64,000 bases of DNA. Origin: Streptomyces lomondensis. GTDB taxonomy: Bacteria; Actinomycetota; Actinomycetes; Streptomycetales; Streptomycetaceae. The stretch is from positions 496,001-560,000 of the forward strand of contig NZ_BMWC01000001.1 of assembly GCF_014651035.1 (NCBI RefSeq), in the 5' to 3' direction. The stretch's first letter is position 1, and each line of letters begins with the position of its first letter. The notes below the pieces were generated by a model. It was not told the origin of the DNA and did no database searches. It saw nothing but the letters and a program-made list of their open reading frames with translations. The translations under genes were made by a program, and so were the position numbers. Positions 18,511-26,749 of the stretch are shown here, one piece after another.

Positions 18511-19598
18511 GGCTGTGTCTCTATCCGTCGTCCCGGTCGTTCCGGCCGGTCGGCCTCGAACAGCAGCAGGTTCTCAGGCCGGACCGCGAGCCGTACGGGA
18601 TCGTCCGGACGAAGGCGAGCCGCGTCCGCCCGAGGGGCCACCAGCGACACCCGCTGCTCCCCGGTCCCGAGCCGGACGGTGACCTCGACGGACCGGCCGA
18701 GCACCTCGGTGACGTACACGGTCCCGGTCAGCTCGTGCCCCTCCCCGCCGTGCAGGACGATGTCCCGGGGGCGCAGGCCGACGAGGACGTCCGTGCCGGG
18801 CGCGGCCCGTGACCGGACCGGCAGCTCGACCCCGCCGTCCGACCGCACCCCGCGCTCCGTCACCACGCCCGGCAGCAGATTGATCCGGGGCCGCCCGAAG
18901 GCCCGCGCGACCTCCGTGTCGTGGGGCCGGTACCAGATCTCCTCCCGGGTGCCCGTCTGCACGATCCGGCCCTCCCGGACGACCCCGATGCGGTCGCCGA
19001 GCGCCAGCGCCTCGACCGAGTCGTGGGTGACGTACAGGGTGGTGGTGTGCTGCACGGCCCCGATCGCCTTCAGCTCCGCCCGCATCTGCTGGCGCAGCTT
19101 GGCGTCGAGGTGGGAGAGCGGCTCGTCGAGCAGGAAGGCCCGGGCGGGGCGGACCAGCACCCGGCCGAGGGCGACACGCTGCCGCTGCCCGTTGGACAGC
19201 CGGCCCACGGGCCGGTCCAGCAACCCCGAGATGCCGAGCAGTTCGGCGATGGCGCCGATCCGCTGCCGGGCCTCGGCGGCGGGCAGCCGGTGCCGGGGCG
19301 AGCGCAGCGGCGAGGCCAGGTTGTCGTAGGCCGAGCGGTGCGGGTAGAGGGCGTAGCTCTCGAAGCACATCGCCACACCCCGGTCGTACGGCTCCACGCC
19401 CTTCATGTCCCGGCCGTCGAGCACGACCGTGCCGGCGTCGGGCTGTTCGAGCCCGGCGATGGTCTTCAACGTCGTGGTCTTGCCCGCGCCGGACGGGCCC
19501 AGCAGGGAGAAGAACTCGCCCTCGCGGACCTCCAGGTCCAGTCCGTCGAGCGCGACGGTCCTGCCGTACGCCTTCCGTATCCCGCTCAGCCGGATCAT
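18507..19598 (-). CDS. ABC transporter ATP-binding protein (first ATPase)
   Basis: This 363-residue ATPase has Walker A GPSGAGKTT, signature LSNGQRQRVALGR, Walker B AFLLDEPLSHLD and switch YVTHDSVEAL. The Q-loop is CFESYALYPH, again with Glu for Gln. A C-terminal TOBE domain follows (VGLRPRDIVLH, then VRPENLLLF). It overlaps both neighbours by 4 nt (ATGA), which points to coupled translation. The first ATG at 19598 gives MIRLSGIRKAYG; the longer upstream reading overlaps the permease gene and is not coding. It and the ATPase at 16629 are not near-identical copies, so each may contact a different permease. Confidence 0.93.
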   Translation of the reverse strand: MIRLSGIRKAYGRTVALDGLDLEVREGEFFSLLGPSGAGKTTTLKTIAGLEQPDAGTVVLDGRDMKGVEPYDRGVAMCFESYALYPHRSAYDNLASPLRSPRHRLPAAEARQRIGAIAELLGISGLLDRPVGRLSNGQRQRVALGRVLVRPARAFLLDEPLSHLDAKLRQQMRAELKAIGAVQHTTTLYVTHDSVEALALGDRIGVVREGRIVQTGTREEIWYRPHDTEVARAFGRPRINLLPGVVTERGVRSDGGVELPVRSRAAPGTDVLVGLRPRDIVLHGGEGHELTGTVYVTEVLGRSVEVTVRLGTGEQRVSLVAPRADAARLRPDDPVRLAVRPENLLLFEADRPERPGRRIETQP

Positions 19599-20419
19599 GA
19601 CTTCACCGCCCCGAACGACAGGCCCCGCACCAGATACCGCTGGATCGTCAGCGCCAGCAGCAGCGGCGGGACGACGGAGACGAGCGCGGCGGCGGCCGTC
19701 AGGTTGTACTTGGGCCGGTCCCCGCCGAGGAAGGACAGGGCGCCCACGGTCACCGTCTGTGCCTCGTTGGAGGTGAGGATCAGCGGGAAGACGAAGTTGT
19801 TCCAGGCGAAGATGAACGCCAGCAGCGACACGGCCGCGATGCCCGGCTTGACCAGCGGCAGGGCCACCTTGAAGAACGCCTGCTTGCGGGTGTAGCCGTC
19901 CAGCAGGGCCGCCTGCTCCAGCTCGGGCGTGAGGTCGGCGAAGTACGACCGCATGATCCACACGATCAGCGGCAGCGTGACCAGCTGGAGCACCCACACC
20001 ATGCCGACGTACGTGTCGAACAGCCCGAGCTTCTGGTACAGCACGAACAGCGGGATGATCACGGTCAGTTCGGGCGCGAAGCGGAACGACAGCAGCGTGA
20101 ACATCAGGTTCTCCGAGCCCCTGAACCGCCACCGCGCCGAGGCGTACGCCGCCGGCAGCCCCACCACCAGCGACAGCACGACCGCCCCCACCGACACCAC
20201 CAGGCTGTTGACGAAGAACCGCACGAACGGGATGCCCTCGCTGTCGCCGAGGACCGTCCGGTAGCCGTCGAGGGTCGGGGAGAAGGAGAAGTAGGTGGAG
20301 AAGAGCTGGTCCGCCGGCTTCAGCGACAGGATCACCATCCAGGCGATGGGGAACAGCGCGAAGACGAAGTAGAGGACGAGGGCGGCGTCCGCGAGCCAGC
20401 CCAGCAGGCGTTTCCTCAT
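19595..20419 (-). CDS. Carbohydrate ABC transporter permease, MalG type
   Basis: This 274-residue integral membrane protein has six predicted segments, the first at residues 9-30 (ADAALVLYFVFALFPIAW). The cytoplasmic EAA loop that docks the ATPase is EQAALLDGYTRKQAFFKVALPLVKPG, in the family position about 90 residues from the C-terminus. It forms the translocation channel with the permease encoded just upstream. Start and stop each overlap the neighbouring genes by 4 nt. Confidence 0.93.
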   Translation of the reverse strand: MRKRLLGWLADAALVLYFVFALFPIAWMVILSLKPADQLFSTYFSFSPTLDGYRTVLGDSEGIPFVRFFVNSLVVSVGAVVLSLVVGLPAAYASARWRFRGSENLMFTLLSFRFAPELTVIIPLFVLYQKLGLFDTYVGMVWVLQLVTLPLIVWIMRSYFADLTPELEQAALLDGYTRKQAFFKVALPLVKPGIAAVSLLAFIFAWNNFVFPLILTSNEAQTVTVGALSFLGGDRPKYNLTAAAALVSVVPPLLLALTIQRYLVRGLSFGAVKS

Positions 20420-21294
20420 GTGGTGACCTCCGCGGCCTTCCGCTGGATCTTCCCCAGGTGCTTCACCAGCACCATCGCGGCCAGATACACCACCGCCCAC
20501 AGCACGATCGTGTAGGAGATCCCGAAGGAGTACCGCTGGAAGCGGATGGCCTCCAGGTACGCCCGGATCTGGAGGACGACGGTCGAGTCGCCCGGCCCGC
20601 CCTCCGTCAGGGCGTAGATGATGTCGAACACCTTCAGCGAGTCCATGAACCGGAAGATCACCGCGACCAGCACGTACGGCCACAGCATCGGCAGCGTCAG
20701 CCGCCGGAACGTGTACCACCACCCCGCGCCGTCCACGGCCGCCGCCTCGAACGGGGAGGTGGGCAGCGACCGCAGACCGGCGAGGGCGAGGATCGCCACG
20801 AACGGGGTGTACACCCACACGTCCACGGCGATCGACGACAGCAGCGCGCCCGTGGGGGTGTCGGTCCACTGCACCCCGCCCAGGCCGAAGGGCCGCAGCA
20901 GGTAGTTGACGACGCCCACGGACGGCTGGAGCATCAGCTTCCAGATGATCGCCGCGATGACCGGGGCGATCATCAGCGGCAGGATCAGGATCTTCTCCAG
21001 CACCCGGCCCACCAGCGTCGAGCGGTGCAGCAGCAGGGCGACGGCCACCCCGAGCACGGTCTCCACGAGCGCCGCCCCGACCGCGTACAGCACGGTCACC
21101 CACGCCGAGTTCCAGAACGCCTCCTGCGTGAAGACGGTCGTGTAGTTCTCGAACCGCACCATGTCCGGTTGCGGTTTGCTCGCCGAGAAGTCGAACAGCG
21201 TGTAGTACAGCCCGAGCCCGAAGGGGTAGAGGATCGCGCAGGTCAGCAGCAGGGCCGGGACGATCAGGAGGTACGGGCGCAGCGCGAGCCGCAT
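20416..21294 (-). CDS. Carbohydrate ABC transporter permease, MalF type
   Basis: This 292-residue protein has six membrane segments, with the first at residues 6-29 (RPYLLIVPALLLTCAILYP). The EAA loop reads FEAAAVDGAGWWYTFRRLTLPMLWP. It would pair with the MalG-type permease encoded by the overlapping next gene. It begins 2 nt after the stop of the solute-binding protein gene. The compact MalF without the long periplasmic loop is the usual actinobacterial form. Confidence 0.93.
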   Translation of the reverse strand: MRLALRPYLLIVPALLLTCAILYPFGLGLYYTLFDFSASKPQPDMVRFENYTTVFTQEAFWNSAWVTVLYAVGAALVETVLGVAVALLLHRSTLVGRVLEKILILPLMIAPVIAAIIWKLMLQPSVGVVNYLLRPFGLGGVQWTDTPTGALLSSIAVDVWVYTPFVAILALAGLRSLPTSPFEAAAVDGAGWWYTFRRLTLPMLWPYVLVAVIFRFMDSLKVFDIIYALTEGGPGDSTVVLQIRAYLEAIRFQRYSFGISYTIVLWAVVYLAAMVLVKHLGKIQRKAAEVTT

Positions 21295-21296
21295 GG

Positions 21297-22718
21297 CTAG
21301 CCCACCTTGCCGGCGAGGTCGTCCGCCAGCCCGTCCAGCACCGACTTGGCGCCCTTGCCGCCGTAGATCTCCTGGAGGGCCGCCGCCCAGCTGGTCGTCG
21401 CGTCGAAGAACTGCGCCTGCGGGGTGAACTGGATCTTCGTCTGGTCGACGACCGTCTCGAAGGTCTCCAGGAAGCCGGGCAGGTGCCGCATCTTGTCCTT
21501 GTACGCGGCGTCCTCGGCGACCGACTTGCGCACCGGGTCGATGTGGTTGTGCGTGATCGCGCCCTTGCGCAGGTGCTCCTTGCCGGTCGCCCACTGCAGG
21601 AACAGCCAACTGGCGCTCTTCTTCTTGCTCTTGGCGTTCATGCCGAGCGACCAGATCCACATGTTGGTGGCGAGCGACCCGTCCGGCCCCTTCGGCCCCG
21701 GGTGGAAGGCGATCTTCCCGGACGCGGGGCTCGCGCCCTTGACCGCCTGGAAGTAGGCGGCCGTGTCGGCGTCGAACAGCATCCCGGCCTTCTTCGCGCC
21801 GAGATCGCTGGAGCACTGGTACCAGGTGTACGACGTCCAGGACGGCGGTCCGCCCCGCTTGACCATCCGAGCCCAGTCCTCGGTGAAGGCGACGGCCTCC
21901 GGGCTGTTCATGGCGGGGGTGAGCTTCCCGCCGTCCACCGTGAAGTCCTTCAGCCCGTTGCGGGCGTACATCGTCATGAAGCCGGGGTGGATGGTGGCCC
22001 AGCTGCGGGACCCGCGTACGGCGATCCCGTACATGCCGTCGAAGCCCGCGCCCGGCGCCTTGCGCTTGATGGTGCCGGCGAGTTCGGTCAGCTCGTCGAA
22101 GGACTCGGCCGGTTTCAGGCCGAGTCTGCCGAACACCTCGGTGTTGTAGGCGACGACGTTGGTCTCCCAGCCCCACGGCAGCGCGTACTGCCCGCCCTGG
22201 CCGAGCGGCGCGCCCGCCTTCAGCGACCACTGGTCGGCCTGGAGCAGGTTCGGGAAGAAGTCCGCCTGGTCCCATTCGGCGTCCGTCGCCGAGGAGTTGC
22301 GCATCCAGGGCCCGAGGTCCTCCAGCCAGCCCGGCGGCCCGTACTGCCACACCATGTACGCGCCGAGCATGAAGACGTCGTAGGAGGCACGCCCGCTGGA
22401 CAGGTCGACGGTGAGCTTGTCGAAGTAGTTGTCCTCGGGGAAGACGTCGTACTCGACCTCGATGCCGGTCCGCGCGGTGAAGGACTTCAGGTCGGCGATG
22501 AGCGCGTCCGTGTACGGGTGCTTGTTGAGCAGCGCCTTGACGGTGGTGCCCTGCTCCCGCTTCCAGTCGAAGGAACCGGTGATGTCGTCGGCGGCGGACC
22601 CGTCGCTCTTGCTGTCGTTCCCGCCGAAACCGGCGCCGCAGGCCGTCAGGAGCGGGGCGGCCGCCGCCCCGGCGGCGAGGGCGAGGAAGCGCCGGCGGTC
22701 GTGCACGTGCGTGTCCAT
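21297..22718 (-). CDS. Extracellular sugar/polyol-binding lipoprotein
   Basis: This 473-residue protein is the substrate-binding subunit of the ABC transporter. The N-terminus DRRRFLALAAG...LLTACGAG combines a twin-arginine-like motif with a lipobox (LTAC), so the mature protein should be a lipid-anchored protein outside the membrane starting at that Cys. The rest matches family 1 solute-binding proteins, with aromatic clusters such as TSYTWYQCSSDLGAKKAGMLFD and WIWSLGMNAKSKKKSASWLFLQW. GGAGG stands 7 nt before the ATG at 22718; reading further upstream to 22766 would cross the operator. It is the first gene of the operon. The substrate is not assigned. Confidence 0.93.
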   Translation of the reverse strand: MDTHVHDRRRFLALAAGAAAAPLLTACGAGFGGNDSKSDGSAADDITGSFDWKREQGTTVKALLNKHPYTDALIADLKSFTARTGIEVEYDVFPEDNYFDKLTVDLSSGRASYDVFMLGAYMVWQYGPPGWLEDLGPWMRNSSATDAEWDQADFFPNLLQADQWSLKAGAPLGQGGQYALPWGWETNVVAYNTEVFGRLGLKPAESFDELTELAGTIKRKAPGAGFDGMYGIAVRGSRSWATIHPGFMTMYARNGLKDFTVDGGKLTPAMNSPEAVAFTEDWARMVKRGGPPSWTSYTWYQCSSDLGAKKAGMLFDADTAAYFQAVKGASPASGKIAFHPGPKGPDGSLATNMWIWSLGMNAKSKKKSASWLFLQWATGKEHLRKGAITHNHIDPVRKSVAEDAAYKDKMRHLPGFLETFETVVDQTKIQFTPQAQFFDATTSWAAALQEIYGGKGAKSVLDGLADDLAGKVG

Positions 22719-22740
22719 CCGTACCTCCGCGTGGAGCCTG

Positions 22741-22767
22741 GTTAACACGTCGAGTCGACTCGTCAAC
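22741..22767. promoter_or_regulatory. Candidate DeoR-type operator (27-bp imperfect palindrome)
   Basis: Arms GTTAACACGTCGA and TCGACTCGTCAAC flank a central G and match at 10 of 13 positions, giving the pattern GTTNACNNGTCGA and its complement. The site is 23 nt upstream of the binding-protein start and within the divergent promoter region shared with the second FGGY kinase. Binding by the DeoR protein of the operon is inferred. Confidence 0.6.
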
Positions 22768-22874
22768 AGAGGGTGGAACGGCTGAAGTTGGGCGTCAATC
22801 CCTCGCGCACGGGAAAATATCGGGGCACAGTGAGAACTTCACAGATCCGGCTGCGACGGCGTGGGAGGTTCCGG

Positions 22875-24344
22875 ATGGCGGACGAGGGTGCGGGCTGGCT
22901 GGGCGTGGACCTGGGCACGCAGAGCGTCCGCGTGCTGCTCGTCACCGCCGACGGCACGGTCCTCGGCAGCGGCTCGGCCCCGCTGTCCGGGCGGCGCGAG
23001 GGGGTGCGGCACGAGCAGGATCCGGTGCGGTGGTGGCAGGCGCTGTGCACGGCGTCCCGGGCCGCGCTCGGCTCCGCGCCCCCCGGCACGCCGGTGGGCG
23101 GACTCGCGGTGTGCGGCACGTCCGGCACGGTGCTGCTGACGGACGGCTCGGGCCGTCCCGTGAGCCCCGCGCTGATGTACGACGACGGGCGCGCGAAGGC
23201 GGAGGCCGCCCGGGCGCGGGAGGCGGGGCTCGCGGTCCAGGACACCTGGGCGCTGCCGAAGGCGCTGTGGCTGGTGGGGGAGTACGGCCCCGGCCTCCGG
23301 CTCAGCCACCAGCCCGACCTGATCGTCACCCGCCTCACCGGCGCACCGCCCCCCGCCGACTCCAGCCACGCCCTCAAGACGGGCTACGACCTGGAGCACG
23401 ACACCTGGCCAGAGGCCGCGCCGGCCCGACTCGGGCTTCCGGATGGGCTTCTGCCTGACGTCGTACCTCCCGGCACCCGCCTGGGTGAGGTCTCCCCGGC
23501 CGCCGCCGACGCCACCGGCATCCCCGCCGGCACCCCGGTGCTCGCCGGGATGACGGACGGCTGCGCGGCCCAGATCGCCTCGGGCGCCCTGCGGCCCGGC
23601 GCCTGGAACTCGGTGCTCGGCACCACGCTCGTGCTCAAGGGAGCGGCCCGCGACCCGGTCCGGGACCCCACCGGCGTGGTCTACAACCACCGCGCGCCCG
23701 ACGGCACCTGGCTGCCCGGCGGGGCGTCGAGCGTGGGCGCCGGTGCCCTCGCGGCGCACTTCCCGGACGCCGACCCCGCCGGGATGGACGAACGGGCCAG
23801 GGCGTTCGAGCCGGCCGGCGCGGTCGCCTATCCCCTCGTTTCCCCGGGGGAGCGGTTCCCGTTCCGGGCACCGGAGGCCACGTCTCTGCTCCTCGGCGAC
23901 CCCGCGGACGACGCCGAGCGGTGGGCCGCGCTGCTCCAGGGCGTCGGCTTCGCGGAACGCCTGTGCCTGGACTACCTGCACCACCTCGGCGCCCCCCTCG
24001 ACGGCCCGCTCACCTTCACGGGCGGCGGCGCGCGCAGCCCGTACTGGAATCAGCTGCGCGCCGACATCCTGGGCCGCCCGGCCCGCGTCCCCGAGCAGAC
24101 CGAACCCGCCCTGGGCATGGCAGCGCTGGCCGCGTACGGGGTGTCCGGCGCCGAGTCGCTGGCGGACGTCGCCGAGCGCATGGTCCGCGTCCGGACCGTC
24201 GTCGAACCCCGCCCCGACCGCACGGCGGCCTTCGCCGAGCCGTACGCGCGCCTCGTCGACGCCCTGCGGGAACGCGGCTGGCTGCCCGCCCCGGTCGCGG
24301 ACCACGCCCGGGCCCGCCTGCACCTGGACACTGGGAAGTCATGA
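22875..24344 (+). CDS. FGGY family carbohydrate kinase (divergent kinase)
   Basis: This 489-residue kinase starts with GWLGVDLGTQSVRVLLVTADG (ATP phosphate loop) and has FTGGGARSPYWNQLRADILGRP near the C-terminus. Both are FGGY signatures. The ATG at 22875 has GGGAGG (22863-22868) 6 nt upstream. It is transcribed away from the transporter operon and shares its operator region. The stop overlaps the ATG of a 32-residue ORF by 4 nt. It probably phosphorylates the same class of imported sugars as the transporter carries; whether it and the kinase at 14157 act on different substrates is open. Confidence 0.9.
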   Translation: MADEGAGWLGVDLGTQSVRVLLVTADGTVLGSGSAPLSGRREGVRHEQDPVRWWQALCTASRAALGSAPPGTPVGGLAVCGTSGTVLLTDGSGRPVSPALMYDDGRAKAEAARAREAGLAVQDTWALPKALWLVGEYGPGLRLSHQPDLIVTRLTGAPPPADSSHALKTGYDLEHDTWPEAAPARLGLPDGLLPDVVPPGTRLGEVSPAAADATGIPAGTPVLAGMTDGCAAQIASGALRPGAWNSVLGTTLVLKGAARDPVRDPTGVVYNHRAPDGTWLPGGASSVGAGALAAHFPDADPAGMDERARAFEPAGAVAYPLVSPGERFPFRAPEATSLLLGDPADDAERWAALLQGVGFAERLCLDYLHHLGAPLDGPLTFTGGGARSPYWNQLRADILGRPARVPEQTEPALGMAALAAYGVSGAESLADVAERMVRVRTVVEPRPDRTAAFAEPYARLVDALRERGWLPAPVADHARARLHLDTGKS

Positions 24345-24439
24345 CCAGGACCCAGGTGCGACCCCGCACCGGCGAGCAGACCACCCGGGTGCCGCAGCGC
24401 ACCGACCGCCCGACCGCACGCGAACGGACCGGCCCATGA
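24341..24439 (+). CDS. Tiny coupled ORF (32 aa) between kinase and phosphatase
   Basis: ATG at 24341 overlaps the kinase stop as ATGA. The stop at 24437-24439 overlaps the ATG of the phosphatase gene, again as ATGA. The peptide is very basic and Thr/Arg-rich (MTRTQVRPRTGEQTTRVPQR...). It has no known family. A weak GGGAAG precedes the start. It may be a real small protein or simply a translated linker that carries ribosomes from the kinase to the phosphatase. Confidence 0.4.
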   Translation: MTRTQVRPRTGEQTTRVPQRTDRPTARERTGP

Positions 24440-25059
24440 CCACCACCCTCCTGCTGGCCCGCCACGGACAGACCGTCTGGCACGCCGAGAACCGCTACGC
24501 CGGGATCAGCGACATCGCCCTCACCGACACCGGCCGCGCCCAGGCCGAGGCCCTCGGCCGGTGGGCGGCCGCCCACCCCGTCGACGCGATCTGGACGTCC
24601 CCGCTGTCCCGGGCCGTCGCCACCGCCGAGCCCGCCTGCCGCGCCCTGGGCCTCACCCCGCGGCGCGAACCCGGCCTGGCGGAATGCGACTTCGGCGTGG
24701 TCGAGGGCCGGACGCTCGCCGAGTTCGAGGCCGAGGAGCCCGAGCGGGCCGCCGCCTTCCGCGCCGACCCGGTCGCGAACCCCTTCCCGGGCGCCGAGGA
24801 CCCGGCGGCTGCAGCGGCCCGCGGCGCCGACGCCCTGCGCCGCATCGCCGCCGCCCATTCCGGCGGGCGTGTCCTGGTCGTCGCCCACAACACCCTGCTG
24901 CGCCTGGTGCTGTGCACGCTGCTGTCGATCCCGGCCCGTGAGTACCGCAGAGTGCTCCCGCGGTTGCGGAACGCGGCGATCAGCGAACTGCGCGTGAACC
25001 GCGACGGTTCCGCCGCACTCCTCTCACTCAATGTGCCGTGCGAGCCGGACATGCCGTAG
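24436..25059 (+). CDS. Histidine phosphatase family protein
   Basis: This 207-residue protein belongs to the phosphoglycerate-mutase-like histidine phosphatases. It has LLLARHGQTVWHAENRYAGISD with the catalytic His, Arg in SPLSRA, the acid in ECDFGVVEGRT and the second His in VVAHNTLLRL. It is encoded after the divergent FGGY kinase and translationally coupled through the 32-residue ORF, so it may dephosphorylate a sugar phosphate intermediate. General phosphatase activity is expected from the family; the substrate is inferred only. Confidence 0.9.
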   Translation: MTTTLLLARHGQTVWHAENRYAGISDIALTDTGRAQAEALGRWAAAHPVDAIWTSPLSRAVATAEPACRALGLTPRREPGLAECDFGVVEGRTLAEFEAEEPERAAAFRADPVANPFPGAEDPAAAAARGADALRRIAAAHSGGRVLVVAHNTLLRLVLCTLLSIPAREYRRVLPRLRNAAISELRVNRDGSAALLSLNVPCEPDMP

Positions 25060-25071
25060 CACTATGGGCCC

Positions 25072-25848
25072 ATGACGCAGATCGACACGTCGGTGCCGCA
25101 CTCGGCCCGGATCTGGAACTACTGGCTCGGCGGCAAGGACAACTACCCGGTGGACGAGGCGGCCGGTGACGCCTACACCGCCGTCTTCCCCGGCATCGTC
25201 ACCATCGCCCGCAGCAGCCGCGCCTTCCTCGGCCGCAGCATCCGCCACCTCGTCCAGGAAGCGGGCGTACGGCAGTTCCTCGACGTCGGCACCGGCCTGC
25301 CGACCGTCGACAACACCCACGAGGTCGCCCAGCGCCTGGCCCCCGAGTCGCGGATCGTCTACGTCGACAACGACCCGCTGGTCCTCGCGCACGCCCGCGC
25401 CCTGCTCACCTCCACGCCCGAGGGCGCGACGGCGTACGAGCCCATCAGCCTCTACGAGCCGGAGCAGATCCTCGCCGCCGCCGGCGAGACGCTCGACCTC
25501 ACCCGCCCCACCGCCCTGATCCTCAGCGGCATCCTGGGCCATGTCGCCGACTACGACGAGGCCCGCGAGCTGGTCCGCCGCCTCCTGGCCGGCCTGCCCT
25601 CCGGCAGCTACCTCTCCCTCAACGAGGGCTCCCGTGGCACGGACCCGGCCTACGAGCAGGCCCAGGACGCCTACAACGAGACGGGCGCGGTCCCGTACTT
25701 CCTGCGGCCGGTGGAGCAGATCGAAGCGTTCTTCGAGGGCCTGGAGCTGGTGGAACCGGGCGTGGTGTCGGTCCCGCTGTGGCACCCCGAGCCGGGCGAA
25801 CCGACGGAACCGATCGGCCAGCACGGCGGGTTGGGCCGCAAGCCCTGA
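25072..25848 (+). CDS. SAM-dependent methyltransferase (PF04672/DUF574 type)
   Basis: This 258-residue protein matches a group that is very abundant in Streptomyces. The N-terminus SARIWNYWLGGKDNYPVDE and the SAM-binding loop QFLDVGTGLPTVDNTHEVAQ followed by VYVDNDPLVLAHARALL are diagnostic. The methyl acceptor of this family is not known to me. It starts 12 nt after the phosphatase stop, but no strong ribosome binding site is visible, so it could have its own promoter. A strong terminator follows. Confidence 0.9.
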   Translation: MTQIDTSVPHSARIWNYWLGGKDNYPVDEAAGDAYTAVFPGIVTIARSSRAFLGRSIRHLVQEAGVRQFLDVGTGLPTVDNTHEVAQRLAPESRIVYVDNDPLVLAHARALLTSTPEGATAYEPISLYEPEQILAAAGETLDLTRPTALILSGILGHVADYDEARELVRRLLAGLPSGSYLSLNEGSRGTDPAYEQAQDAYNETGAVPYFLRPVEQIEAFFEGLELVEPGVVSVPLWHPEPGEPTEPIGQHGGLGRKP

Positions 25849-25865
25849 CGCCCCCGAGCACGGGA

Positions 25866-25896
25866 AACCCCCGCGAGTCACGTCCTCGCGGGGGTT
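25866..25896. terminator. Terminator between methyltransferase and sodF
   Basis: Perfect 12-bp arms AACCCCCGCGAG and CTCGCGGGGGTT with a 7-nt loop, followed by CCTTCTTTCC on the rightward strand. It can serve both converging genes. Confidence 0.88.
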
Positions 25897-25966
25897 CCTT
25901 CTTTCCGCCTGCCGTACGTGAAGGGTGAGAAGACGATCACGAGGCAGGACGCTTCACGGGGCGGCC

Positions 25967-26614
25967 TCAGGGGGCCAGCAGCAGCACATCCGCCCGGGAC
26001 TTCGCGGCCTCGTAACGACGGGCGACATCCTGCCAGTTGACGACCTGCCACATCGCCTCGATGAAGTCGACCTTCTGGTTGCGGTACTGGAGGTAGAAGG
26101 CGTGCTCCCAGGCGTCGAAGACCAGGATCGGGGTGGCGCCCTGGCCGACGTTGCCCTGGTGGTCGTAGACCTGCTCGACGATCAGCCGGCCGCTCAGCGG
26201 CTCGTAGGCGAGCACGCCCCAGCCCGAACCCTGCGTGGTCGCGGCGGCCTTGGACAGCTGCGCCTTGAAGTGCGCGAAGGAACCGAAGGACTCGGTGATC
26301 GCGTCGGCCAGCTCACCCACGCCGTCCTGCGCCAGCGGCTCACCGCCGCCGTCCTTCGGGCCGGTCATGTTCTGCCAGTAGATGCTGTGCAGGATGTGCC
26401 CGGAGAGGTGGAAGGCCAGGTTCTTCTCCAGGCCGTTGATCGACCCCCACGACTCCTTGTCCCGCGCCTCCGCGAGCTGCTCCAGCGTGTCGTTGGCGCC
26501 TTTCACATAGGCCGCGTGGTGCTTGTCGTGGTGCAGCTCGATGATCTCGGGGCTGATCACGGGGGCGAGCGCGGAGTAGTCGTAGGGCAGGTCGGGCAGC
26601 GTGTAGACGGGCAT
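25967..26614 (-). CDS. sodF: Superoxide dismutase (Fe/Mn family, SodF type)
   Basis: This 215-residue cytoplasmic enzyme converts superoxide to oxygen and peroxide. The metal ligands lie in [25 protein letters not shown] and [13 protein letters not shown]. The overall sequence is the Streptomyces iron-type enzyme. GGAGGGG precedes the ATG at 26614. A perfect TTGCAA-N5-TTGCAA site lies just upstream; in S. coelicolor this kind of site binds the nickel-responsive Fur-family repressor Nur, which shuts off sodF when nickel allows the Ni-enzyme SodN to take over. The sodN gene is not in this window. Confidence 0.95.
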   Translation of the reverse strand: MPVYTLPDLPYDYSALAPVISPEIIELHHDKHHAAYVKGANDTLEQLAEARDKESWGSINGLEKNLAFHLSGHILHSIYWQNMTGPKDGGGEPLAQDGVGELADAITESFGSFAHFKAQLSKAAATTQGSGWGVLAYEPLSGRLIVEQVYDHQGNVGQGATPILVFDAWEHAFYLQYRNQKVDFIEAMWQVVNWQDVARRYEAAKSRADVLLLAP

Positions 26615-26640
26615 GGGCGGGGTCCCCTCCGAACCTCTTA

Positions 26641-26657
26641 TTGCAATAGCCTTGCAA
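26641..26657. promoter_or_regulatory. Nur box of sodF
   Basis: Two palindromic TTGCAA hexamers are separated by TAGCC, exactly the TTGCAA-N5-TTGCAA form described for Streptomyces Nur. The site ends 27 nt before the sodF start, in the promoter region. Confidence 0.8.
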
Positions 26658-26702
26658 CTGCACGCTAGCAGCAAGAGTGGCCGATGGGTGCCCGGGGCAC
26701 GC

Positions 26703-26737
26703 GAAAAGGCCCCCGCGTGTGTCGCGGGGGCCTTTTC
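26703..26737. terminator. Terminator of the first amino-acid permease gene
   Basis: Perfect 15-bp arms (GAAAAGGCCCCCGCG and its complement) with a 5-nt loop. It lies 12 bp beyond the permease stop, and the 3' arm read leftward ends in CCTTTTC. Confidence 0.9.
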
Positions 26738-26749
26738 ACCGTGAGGTTC

